NCBI GenBank assembly: GCA_047967505.1
Contig: CM106539.1
Direction: 5' to 3' (one strand)
Length of the DNA stretch: 64,000 nt
Origin: Dipteris shenzhenensis
Taxonomy: Eukaryota > Polypodiophyta > Polypodiopsida > Gleicheniales
The notes beneath the pieces were generated by a model. The model searched no databases, was not told where the DNA came from, and was given only the letters and a program-made list of their open reading frames with translations. A program made the position numbers and the translations under genes. Positions 12,780 to 25,200 of the stretch are shown one piece after another; positions within the stretch are counted from its first letter, which is position 1, and each line of letters starts with the position of its first letter.

Positions 12780-15700
12780 GTACGTATACATTGGCAGTAA
12801 AAGACCGCAATAATGAAACCCTGTGAAATGTTCCCCCCCCCCCCCCCCCCCCTTGTTATATGGTCTGTTCTTTGAGGAACAAGGTTTAAGAAAAGTTAAT
12901 GTGCCAGGACGTCTTTGCTGCTCCTTTTGATGCCAAAGCCATCGGATAGAACGGAGTTGTTGACTGCTTTATTACTGAAACATGTCAGATCATAGGAACT
13001 TACTGGGAAAATTGACGTGACTAAACTAAAATAGAGATTGACCTCCCTTATAAATAATTTTTATTTGAAGGTAGGTCTATTATAACTCTAATCTTTGATT
13101 CATCCTTCAAGGTGTCCATACGGGAACACTATAAGCATTGGTGGAAGTGGAGAGCAGGTTTTTCTGCAGTAGCCCAGCCTATGACTCTCACCTAACCGCT
13201 ATTATAGCTTGGAACTGAATAAATTTATTTGTCTCTTTAATATATAGTATCTTCGCTTGGAAACTAGGAGTGCATGTATTGTGAACCTTTCTGTAGGACT
13301 AAGGGCAATTATAAGCTTCGTTAAGAATAGAGGCAAGATCTACAATACATGTCATTGAGAATGGACATCAGTCACATGTCTCCAAGGAGCAGTTGGGACT
13401 TAGCACAGCCTGGAGAAAACCAGATGGACTAGAATGCGGTTTGAGTCCTGTCAAAATAACATTCTGCTTGTGGACATATGCCATTAAAGAACGGACGCTG
13501 CAACTCGGATCACAAGAAAGAGAGCAATTGACACTTGTATTGCATGAACGGGCCTGTACATATGTACCGAATTATGAGCAGTTATGGGTGCCCTTGATCT
13601 GAGGCGTTGTGTTTCTTTGTTTGTAATTAATATAATATACAAATGCTTTCAGATTATATTACCACCCCCCAATCTGGAGACTTGGGCATCAGAAGCCCTA
13701 GATGAACAGTTTTGCAATGCGGGATAGTTTCCATTACCATGGCAAAGGAGCTATCCCTCACAGCAGCGAATAGAGGCACACAGGTGGTGCTGACATCAGC
13801 AAGCGTATGGAGCAGGGTACAAGGCTGTGCAGACCTGGGACAGGTGGCGCCGACATCAGCAACTGTACGGAGCAGGGTACATGGCTGTACGGGGCTGGAT
13901 GAGGCCTGTTGAAGCAGCAAAGGAGGCTGCTATGAGGCAGGGACCTGCCTTTATATAGGGCTGGACCCTTGCCTTGATTGGAGGGCCAAGGCCCTAGAAG
14001 AGTGGGCCAAAAGGCCCCGGTTTGTGAGCCCTAATAGGCTGGACCAGCCACAGACTGGTTGGCGGACAGAAATATAAAGAGTTATATAAAGAGTTGCTTC
14101 TATATTTGTTTATGAGCATTGCCTATTTACTGGCTTGCACATCTATGCACATAAGTTAAGAAGTTTGTGATTCCACACCCCACACGCACACTTTGTGAGC
14201 TCGTGGGCAATTCTATCAGTCTTCTGCTGTGTGTACCCTCTGTTGGGTAATTTCTAACATACCCCCCCCCAAACAAACAACAACACACACACATTTTTTT
14301 TTTGGGTGAAAAGATTTTCCTTTTATATTACAGAGTCACAATCCCAAAGCAGGATGTGCTCAAGTACATCAAGAGAAGATGTCAAGATATGACAAATATA
14401 CATCATGATCAAAAGCCCCCCTCTAAATACTAGTCTCGCTCCTCCTAGAGTTAGGGGATATAGCAAGGGAGAAACTGCCTTGGGATGGGTAGGGGGAGTG
14501 CAACCAAGTTCCCCAATGTTGGATCGTTTGACCTCACCGAACAACATTGGAAATATGTAGTGATGGTCTTGTCTCTTTGGTAGGTGATTTAGTTGGGTCT
14601 AGCTCGGTAAATCAAAACAAAAAAGTTAGAAGAAATATATATAGAGAAAGGTTCAACTTTTTAGCTAGGTCAAACATGAATAATCTTCATGATTTTGGGA
14701 AGGTAACATTAATTGGTCTAACTTTAAGGCTTTATTAGTTAGTACTCATTATACTAATAATAACATAAGAATTCTTAATAAACTAAGACGTCTTAGAAAC
14801 AAGCATCTCAATACTTCTGTTTCTATTAGTTCTATTCGTGCCCACAAGTAATTTATGTTGTCTATAACATACATAGTAGTAATATGCTTTATGTAGGACA
14901 AACCTATAGGACAGCTTTTATTCGTTTTCAAGAATATGTTAGGGAAGCTAGAAAAGTTCATAGGAAGAATTTTTTAATTGAGAATTCAAAACCCTTATAT
15001 GCGGCAATGGCAAAGTTTGGTTTCGAATCTTTTCATTGCTTTCCCATTGAGCATATAGAGGGCCATTTTAATAATGCCAAGGATTTTTACAAGGTTGCTC
15101 GTCCTCGTGTTTTGGATGAGAACTTTATTTGGAAGGAAAATCAACTCTTCATAAAAATAAAAGAACCTCTAAAAAGAACCCTTTGATGTGGAGAACTCAT
15201 ATCAAGCCCTTTAACATTCCTCATTACCAACATAGTCATACACCTAACATCGTATGGAAACCTAAAGTTATGTTATGGGGTTGTCCTAGCTCTCTTGCAA
15301 TCTCACATGTTCGTGAGTTGCCTCCCTCACTTCCTCTTTCTCCACTTCCCCCTCCTTTAGTTCCTTCAACTTCCTCAGTTCCAAGAGTTTTTGCTTCTTG
15401 AGACTATAAAAGAAGACTACTCTACCTAGATAGATTAATGTCTCTGGGTCTTTTTTCAATAAAGGTTTTTGAAAAATATAATGTCAAAGTTCTTTTTAAA
15501 CTTCAATACACCTTGGAAAACTTCTCTTTTGAGGATTTGAAGCTAAATAAGCTCCATTATATACAACTTAAAACTTCGTTGGATCGCTTCTTAAAAGTAA
15601 AAGCTTCCTTTCAAAGCAAAGAAGTCTATCTAAATAAAGAACGCTTGATTTGTATTTTTACTTCTCCCTCACTTGACAAGATAGGCTTAAACTCAATTTT

Positions 15701-17806
15701 GAAGTCTCCTGAAGTAATGGATTCTCTCCCTCATTTTGTGAGAAGAATTTGGAAGCATCCAGTAGTAGCTTGGAAGTATGTAAAAACTTTAGGACAAAAG
15801 GCTTTCAACTATGGAGAGAGAGGTAAAAGGCTTTCAGAGCATTCAAAATCTTCTATCCTTAGAGAACCTTATTGTCGTAAAAGTAAGAGATTCCAAAGCT
15901 TTATTGATGCTGATTTATGACATGTAGTCACAGCTGATACCTCAATTTTGCTTTCTAGTAACTTAAGAGACCTTTTCATGAAAGGCACGAAATTTCGATT
16001 GTACTCTTTTAAAGAGTCTTGCCTTTTAAAAGCTATCGATAAGGGAATTTCAAAGTTTGTTTTGCAATTAGAAGAATGTTTAGGAGTTAAAAATATCTTA
16101 TCAGAATGGAAAGGGAAGATTTTGAAGAAAGTTGCTTTGAAACTAGAAGAAGTTCCTTCGGTTAATTGCTCAAAGCAAGGTAACCATCCTTCTAAAGAAG
16201 ATGAAACTCTTCTTCGAAAATTCCATAGGAATTTGTCATTTCTTATATGGACAAATGTTCTAATAACTTTGTTTTTATTTGCAAAAAGTTTTACTTAGAA
16301 TGTCTTTTAAGAGAAGTGAACTCGTCTGCCAAAACTTACGCCCCTGCCTTGGTTTCCCAAAAAAATTTGATCTCAAAACATCAGAGTTTTTGCAAGTCTT
16401 CTGGGTTTGTTTGCAATCCAAGTATTCCTTTTCTTTGTGCTGCTTGGAAGTTTCACAAAACTCCAAAAAAGCCAAGATTTATTGCAGCTGCTTGTGAGAC
16501 TACTTTGACAGATGTCTCTAAATGGCTAAGTTACTGCTTCAAAGCCATGTTGCCTAGTGTCCATGAACTTTGGAGGGACTTATTAAAAGAGGCAGATGTC
16601 CCCTCGCACTCAAGCTGGATTTTAAATGACTCTGTAGGAGTGATTCCTGTTGTAAAATTTTTTAATTCCTCTCGAAGCATTCAAGAAAAAGAGTCTCCTA
16701 TTCTTCTTCAAACCTATGATTTTACCACGCTTTACACAAAGATTGAGCTAGAAGACCTGAAGTTTAGAATAAAAAAGCTAGCGTCTAAAGTTTTCAAGCT
16801 GAGATTTGACAAAGATAGATGCAAAGTGCTAAAAGTTGAGAAAACAGCCTTATGCTTTGACTTTTTGTGGCTAAAAAATAAAGATCATGACATAGGTTCT
16901 AAAAAGAAAAGATACACAAAGGTAGTAAGTGTGGAAGATGTTTGCTCTTGGATATATTTTCTTTTAGATAATCTTTACATCACAATAGGTGATTCTTTGT
17001 TTCAACAAATTATAGGAATATCCATGGGCACTAATTGTGCCGTATTTTTAGCAAACTTTTATCTTTTCACTTATGAATTTGAGTTTATGCAACGTCTTAT
17101 TCCTATCAATACATGCCCTATCATTTTACATAAGCTTAGCCAAGTTAGGTGTTTTATAGATGATTTATTTGTCATGTTCCTAACTTTCAAGACTTTATGT
17201 ACAAAGACGCTAGTGCTTTTGGAGAAGGAATCTATCCTCGTGACTCTTGTGAACTAAACTGCACTTCAAGAGGGGATTCTTGTGTTTTCTTAGATCTTAG
17301 ACTTTCTCAATCTACCATAGGATTAGAGGTTGATATATATAATAAACGTGAACAACCTGAATATAGTGGTTTACACATTATAAAAATGACTCACATTGAC
17401 TCAAACATTTCTGATTTGGCAAAATATGGAGTCATTTCTTCCCAATTCCATAGATTTTCCCACCTTTGTACAACTAAGGAGTCTTTTATCACTCATTGTA
17501 GTAATTTGATCACTTTACTATAACACAAGAGGTATAATCCAAGGAAAATAATGAAAAAAGTACGCACAATCTTAGATATGAAGTCTTTTATCTATGGTGT
17601 ATTGGCCTTAGGTATGTTTAGAATGATTGAACATAAGCTAAAAACAAAAAGCGGGGAGCTGAAAAGCCCATTTTTCTTTTAGTTTCAAAAGAGAGTTTGT
17701 TTGAGTATGCTTGTGCTTTCTAAGTTAGAAATGTATTTTTGCCTCTTTGTAGGAAACGATACATAAGTGTAAAGGGCCATTTAGTTTTTTTGTTTTAAAT
17801 AAGAGT

Positions 17807-17852
<46 letters not shown>

Positions 17853-19243
17853 TTTCAGTTTTTTGGAAGATTTTGTTTCTTGACTTGCTTGTTTTTTGCT
17901 TAGTCACCTGCTTCTTTTCTTCTTTTTTTCTTGTTTTCTTTCTCTTTTGTTTATTTGACGCATTTTAGTAAGCACTGGGTTTGCCCAAGAGACTCCGCGG
18001 GTCTTTAGAAACCCAATATAGCTGCTTATGCTTGGGCATTGATGACGACATAAGTGTTGCTTTGCTTGGTAAGTATGTCTTCCTTTTGTTTACCTCTTTT
18101 TCCTTCTCTTTCATTTTCTCTTTTATTTCCTATGTAGATTTTTTATCTTTAGAACAATAAAAATATAAATTTGTATGATTGGACTTATTCTAGTCTTACA
18201 ATGGTATACATCATGATCAAAAGTACCTGTTTGCAAGCAATCAAAAAAAGATTGCTGCAAAGAGTGCCTGAAGAAAGAGTATAGGGGGAAAAAGGGATCA
18301 CCAAAGACTATGATTTCTATCTTGCTAGAGAGTCCATAGTGCCCAATATCGAACCCATACAAAAAACAAATCAAAACCGTGTCTGTGTGGGTGAATCCCA
18401 AATAACCAGAAAGATTTTCCAAAAGCAGCATTGGAAAATCTGGTGTGTAAACACTGGCACAGGAATCCCAAAAAGTCACGTGTGTGAGAGCAATGCCAAA
18501 GAAGATGAGGCACTAACCCTCGTGGAGCCAAGCATCTGTGAGAAACAGATGGAGCAACATTTCTGCGTGACAGAAGTTGGTCATTAGGTGGATAGTAATC
18601 AGTTGGCCATGCTTTTGGTCAGCAAGCTTCCGAGGGGCTACCGAGGATTGATGAATACTCTCACTCTAGAGAACGGACGAGACTAATCACATTCGAGAAG
18701 CTGAGTCTGTTGTTGCTTCATAAAGAAGCCCAAATGAAGTTGTACAATGGAAGTAACGATGGCGACGAGAAGGCTCTCATACCCAAGACCAAGGTTGGCA
18801 AAGGAAAGCCATTGAAAACGAAGGATGCCAAGAATGATATTGAAAACAAGAAGAAGAGAAAGAACTAGAAGAAATGCTTTTATTGCAACATGCCTAGATA
18901 TGTTGCTCAAGATTGCAGAAATAGAAAAGCTGAGGACTAGTATGACTCGACATCTTTCAATGCGGTAACCGAGGAACTCTTCTTAGTGACAGCACCATGT
19001 CCCATTGAGGTAGTAGGGTGACAGTGTTCATAACAAATATCGAATAGTGGTGCATAGATTTAGACTCTATGGTGGAGGATGGAAAATATTGACCAGTCAT
19101 GGGATTATGGACCTTCTCAATACCATTTGCAAAATGGAGGAGCACACCTAGAGATGGAGCTTGATGAGCAAGAGCTCATGAGGGGGAGCATCACCAGATT
19201 GGAATTCCAAGGTATTATGAGAGTGGCGCATGTGCAAAAGCAT

Positions 19244-19294
<51 letters not shown>

Positions 19295-22200
19295 ATTAAA
19301 GTTTGCTAAAGACCGATGGGTCTATGAGGATGAAGAAAAACCTAATACAATGAGCAAAAGGGGTGGAGCTACTAAGCGAGCATCCTAACCCATGCTAGAA
19401 AACTGTGTAGACATACTCAGTGATATCATAGCACATGTCCAACAAAATCATATACAATCACTCTGGAATCATCCTCATCATGTGGAGACACAGTCTGATC
19501 CAATACAATACAATAGGCATATAGAACATCAAGCTATACCCAACGGCAGACTGGGTTGTGTAGGCAAAAAGCCCGTAATGGATCGCTGTCTGCTATCTGG
19601 ATGAGTAACCTGTCGTGCCCTCCTGACCGCTACCTGACATTTAACGAGTGCCACTATAACCCCGGTCGGCTGTACCCCAGGTCTGAAAATGGAGGAGATG
19701 TGAGTGTGATCTGTGTGTCTGTTCTCTGCTGGGTGTGTCGTGTCTCGATCTCAGGGTCTTTCCCTCTCCTACTGACAATGGCTGGGATAGCAACCTGCTC
19801 TGCCTGAAAGAAATATGTGATCGTACTCTGGGATGGGCCAAGCACGGTCCCCTGCTCCTTTCTCCTCGATCTGATAAGACGATCTCTATGTCGGACTCCC
19901 TAGTGAATAAAAGCTGCTAGGTATCTCTGATTTGGGTATAGGAGGAGTTTGGAGAGGCCCAGCCCTCTCACCCGTCTCACGGTTCCCCTTCTCACCCCTC
20001 TCAGCCTTTCTTGCTCTCCTCTCCAGCCTCTCCTCCTTGCTCTCCTCTCCAATCTCTCCTTCTTGCTCTCCTCTCTTTTCCTCCTTGCCCTCTCCTCTCC
20101 TCCATGCTCTCCTTACTGAGGCTCATCCCTTGCCACTTGTCCTTGTTGTCCTTAAGGCTCATCCCTTGCCCTCTCTTGTCCTCCGTGGAGTGTCACCCAT
20201 GTGAAGGACCGACTTGCCCATGTGCCAAGCAAAGACGTAGGGCCATGCCCCTATGTTCCTCAAAAGAATGCAACTAATGGAAATGGAAATGGAAACAATT
20301 GAATGAGAAATGAAAGTACTAAATCAATTGAGAAAGCTTGATATTGACTCCTATGATGTGACACGTAACCTTGTTGTCTAAAATATCCTCCAGCTTTGAC
20401 TCCGTGCCCGTTGTGAGCTTCCACAGCTTCTGAGCCCCTGATTTTTACCTTCAAGATGGGACAATTAGTCCCATCCAGCTTCCTGGACTCTCCAGAGTTG
20501 TGGATAGTATAAGAGGGAACATGACTAGAAGAGGAGGTATGAAGAGCAGAGGCAAAAGAGGTTTCCAACTTGACATGTCTCTTGCAAATTTTACACAGCA
20601 AAGAATCTCCAAATAGAGTCTACGGCAGATAGAATAGAATGCTGCAAACCTGATTCAAATCGGAGACGCTTCCAAGTAGAAGAAATACTTCCTTTGATGT
20701 GAGAGCGTCTAGAGACCGTGCTCTGATACCATGTTGGAAATGAAGGAAAGAATCTCTCTAACCTCACAACCTATGCGGAATAGGAACAGCTCTGTCTCAT
20801 ACTCAATGATGCAGACCCCACATGAATCCTCACTCAAAAGATAGAGCATAAACAGCGTACCACAAGAGAGAGAGAACTCAGATAATATTCCTCTAGCAAA
20901 TAGTGGGCAAAACTTAGCTCAAGGCGAGCACAAGAGGACCAGCAGGGCTGCAAAGAGGACCAGCAGGGCTGCACTACAAAACTGAGAACTCGCTGGGTGT
21001 GTTCTGCTCCGCGCTGCCTTGTTGGCTTCTGTGGCTGATGGATAATTGAGGGGGGCAAGGGGCCCTTTTATAGGAGGCTGGCAGGCCCTGGATATGGCTG
21101 AATCCTGGTAGGGGCTGGCCTTTTCGGCCCCAACTGACCCCCCCTAGGCAGCCTATATAAGGGGCTTCCAGAGGCATTCTGTTTGGCCTTCCTTGCAGCC
21201 CTCATGCTGCTGTTTTGTTGCATATCCTGCAGCCCAATTAGTTCCGCATTATCCCTTCCCCTCAGTCATATGCCCCCCCATGTCCTCCTCATATGGGGGC
21301 TCACAGGTGGACATAGACTTCCAAGAGAGGGGGTGTTGGAATATTAGGGCCACCTCCACTTTTGAGCCTCTTATTGTATACGTTGGGAGAGAAAAGTTTC
21401 AGACTAGGTGCCACATGCACGGCACATAGATCGTCTTTTATTGAAATTAGGTCCAGCACCCTGGCCAGCAGCAAAGGCTGACAACAGACCCTTGGTGAGG
21501 GCACAGGATCTACAACAATGCGTAGCAAGAAAAGGGCTATGGCAGAGAGTACCTGGTTGGCAGCACCAAGAGGGTCAGGTACAACAGCAGGTACAGATCT
21601 GGAACAGGTACAAAAGCAGGTCCAGGGAGCAGCAGCAAAGGCTGCAAAAAGCGCAGGCCTTATAGGCACAGAAGACAGCAACAGACTGGTTTGCAAAGAC
21701 TAGTCTGTGGTCGGCAGGTCTGTAAAATCTAGAGACTGAGTCGGCTGTCTGAAAACCTACAGATGGACCAATCGTCGGGGCTTATTGCCCTATATAAAGG
21801 GCCCCATGCAGGGGGGCAAAAATACTTCAGAGACCTTGGACTAGCTAGAAGTAGCCTCAGCCTGCAGATCAACTCATCTGATTGAAGAGTACCACTTCAA
21901 CAGAGTGTTCTGCAGGAGCACAAGTCCCCGACAGTTACAGCAGACCTAAGTGCAGACGCATGCCTGTAGGAGAGCATAAAAACTGCATGAAAGAGAGATT
22001 TTGTCTGCAGTACACATCAGAGCATACTTTTGTGGAGCATAGAGCAGCTATTTGAAGTCTGGTGGGGACACGTGGTGATCTAGGAGTCTACAGCAGAAGG
22101 ATCAGCAAACAGAGACCATTACCTCAATTTATGAGATTTTTTGGGCTGCATATCTGTGTATACTCTCCATATCTGAAGTGTTCTCTCTGGCATTCAAGTG

Positions 22201-25200
22201 TTTGTTGCAAGATCTGAATACTCTTCTTTATTCTGCTGCGTCAAGGTTGCTGGAGATCAAGCAAATCCTTTTCTCTAACAGATCACCCCTTCCATAGATG
22301 TACTCTAGAATGTTTCTTTATTTCAAATGATACTTGGTTTTCATTACAAGAACAATCTTGAAAATTTGGCATATATAATGATCTTTTTACAATCGCCTCC
22401 TTGAAACTGGAGAAAGTATAACCAAAGTTCATGTAGAAGTACTCCAAGAAACACTTGGTGGACTCCGGTGCTAGTAGTCCACCATCAAATGCTAACTCAG
22501 TGCTGGGCGTCCACCCTGAAATGCTAGGGTCCCTAGATTCTAGCTAATGGGCCACCTAATTGTAAGAAGGCAATCATCCTATTTTGAAAGACTTGAAATT
22601 TGCATAAATAAAAATAAATACAAAAATAATTACCAACAAGTGGATGCACTTATTGAGATGATGTGACAATCTAGATCTATGTAGGTTCCCATATGGTCGA
22701 GCATCAAACTCTGACATGCCAACCTATAAGGGGACTATAGTTTTTTAAAACTGGGGCCTATGATTACTACTCTGCATACTAGGTACATCATTCAAATGTT
22801 ATTACTGTGCACTAGCTACATCATATTCAAACGTTACTTTGGTTTTGTTAATGCACAAATAAAATGTCATTACTTTGGTGAGTTTAGTATTTCTAATATT
22901 GCCATGCTTTGCAGGACCGAGAAAGACCTAAGTAAACGACAAGATTTGGTCCTAGGTCTCCGTGCCAGGATGAATCAAATGACAACTAGCCTTAGTTCTT
23001 CTCAGGCGTCAAACAGGTGAAGCCTCATGCTGCCCTTTGCTCTCATAAAGTTTTAAACTATAAATTGTCGCTGTTGTACAACGTTTTTGAATTACATTTG
23101 CAACTTGAATTTATTGCCTTAATAGATGAATTGCTAGGAAGGCAGGTGTTTCTTTTATTAGGAATTTGGAGTTTGAGTTCAGTCCTAGCTTTCAGATGTT
23201 TGAAGAGAGAGAATTAAGGGAATTCATTGTAGTTCTTTTTATGCACACTGAGAGCAGTTCTCGTTTAAAATGCATTTGTTGCTGTCAGCTGCAGATGCTA
23301 GTCTTGATCACTTTGTAATGGATACGGTAACTACTTGGTAGACAAATCTTGTCACCTAAGCCAAGGGTTGGGCGATGAAAATTCTGAATACAAAGCTCAG
23401 CACACGGGCTGAGTTACGAAGTGTGAGAAAATTCCCAATACAAAGGAGGCACAAGGCTCTCCACTCTTGGCAAGTGCCAAGTGTCTAAATTCTAGTCTAA
23501 TTCTTAGTTACATGAAACCTAAAAGGCAAACTCCGGGGTCTTTGACAAGGGTTCAAACCGTAATTAAGGGCTTTGACAAGGGTTCAAGGCGCCTTAATTA
23601 AAGTCAAAGCTCTCCGACCAAGGTCGGGAATAACTTGGTTGATCGAAATCAACCTTCCTTGGCTAAAACTAAGTCTTGTTGGTCGAAACTAACACTCTTT
23701 GACCAAAGTCAGCTCTGAATTAACCCTCTTGGCGTGGGCCAAGTCTCCCCAACCAAGGTTATGTCTACTTAACTAGGGTTAAGTAACTTTGACCAATAGA
23801 AAAAGTAACCGTTTGACCATAATTAAATAAATGGAGAACTCTATAACTATGATCAAATAAATGGTCAACTGGAACTTTGACTTGGAGTATTTACAACTTG
23901 GGGACATCCCCTCGGCTTCTATTCAGTTGACCTCAACTGAAAAGCTTCCTTGTAAATATCTAGGAGCTGTGGATGATCAGACAACATGTCTTCATCCATC
24001 TACTTGGCATTCAATGCCAAATAGTTCTTGCTTGCCCTGGGGTCCTTTGCGTATGCTATGGTACATGATCTGCTATGGTTAAAGGATCTCCTCCAAGCTC
24101 ATCCACTTCTGGTGGATCTTCTGTTGTTGGTCTGTAGGCTCCGGTCCTTGATATTTCTTTAGCAGACTCACATGAAAGGCATTGTGAATCCTAATGCTTT
24201 GGTAGTGCCAATCTGTATGCAACCTCATGAATTTTATTCTGTAACCCTGAAAGGACCATAATATCTAGGAGATAACTTTGCATACACTTTTTGTTTGCCT
24301 TTAAGCTTGCAGAGCCTGACTTTTTCGACCTTCAGAGTTACCCAATCCCCTCGCTTGAGATATAGCTCTCTCTTGTGCTCATCTGTAGCCTTCTTAAGCT
24401 TTTCTTGAGACCTTTCTATTGCTGTCTGAACTCGGCTAAAAGCTATTTGGAGGTCTCTGACATACTGACCAGCTGCAAATATCTCGTCTTTAGTCCTCAG
24501 AATACGTGGCAGAATCACCTTTCCATAAATGATCTCAAATGGGGCTTTCCATGTGGAGCTATGAACAGTATTATTAAATTCGCTACTTTTCTTTGACCAT
24601 CTGTCTGGGGATGGAAAGAAGAAGAAAAATTCAGATTTGTCCCCATATTATCAAATCTGGCTCTACAGAATAGACTAGTCATTCTGGGGTCTCGGTCACT
24701 GACAATGGACTTGGCTTTCCATGACGCTTAAAGATCTGTGCCATAAAAACCTTGGCCATATGATATGCCTTTATGGTTTTGCGTACTAGAATGAAATGAG
24801 CCTGCTTGCTGAATCTATCAATGATAGTCCATATCCCATCATTCCATGATTTTGATCTTGGCAAATAAAAAATGAAGTCCATTGCAATACTTTCCCATGG
24901 TGGTTGAGGCAGAGGCGTTGGAAAGGTCACCTCCCCATCTGTAAGCCCCCATATAGGAGAGCATGGGAGAGGTAGACCTAGGCATGGACAGTGAATGGGG
25001 CTGCATATGGCAGCACATGAGCTGCCATGTGGGCAGCATACAAGCATGGGATCTAGGCGCTGAAGAAGGACTTGGTAGAGGTGACAAATGACGCAACTGG
25101 AGGCGCATGCATGGCGGGCCAAGTGGAGAGGGGAGTGGGCAGGGTCCTAGCCTGCAAACAAGCCCTGAACATGGCGACACATGGCGGGTGACATGAGCAC

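Noticed and set aside
17966-18085. Calling the structured segment a hammerhead ribozyme
   Set aside because: The CUGAUGA core is missing and the spacing between stems III and I is wrong; kept only as a candidate structure.
19932-20277. Overlapping 88-90-codon frames rich in Ser/Pro/Leu
   Set aside because: They lie in a pyrimidine-rich low-complexity stretch and have no recognisable protein features.
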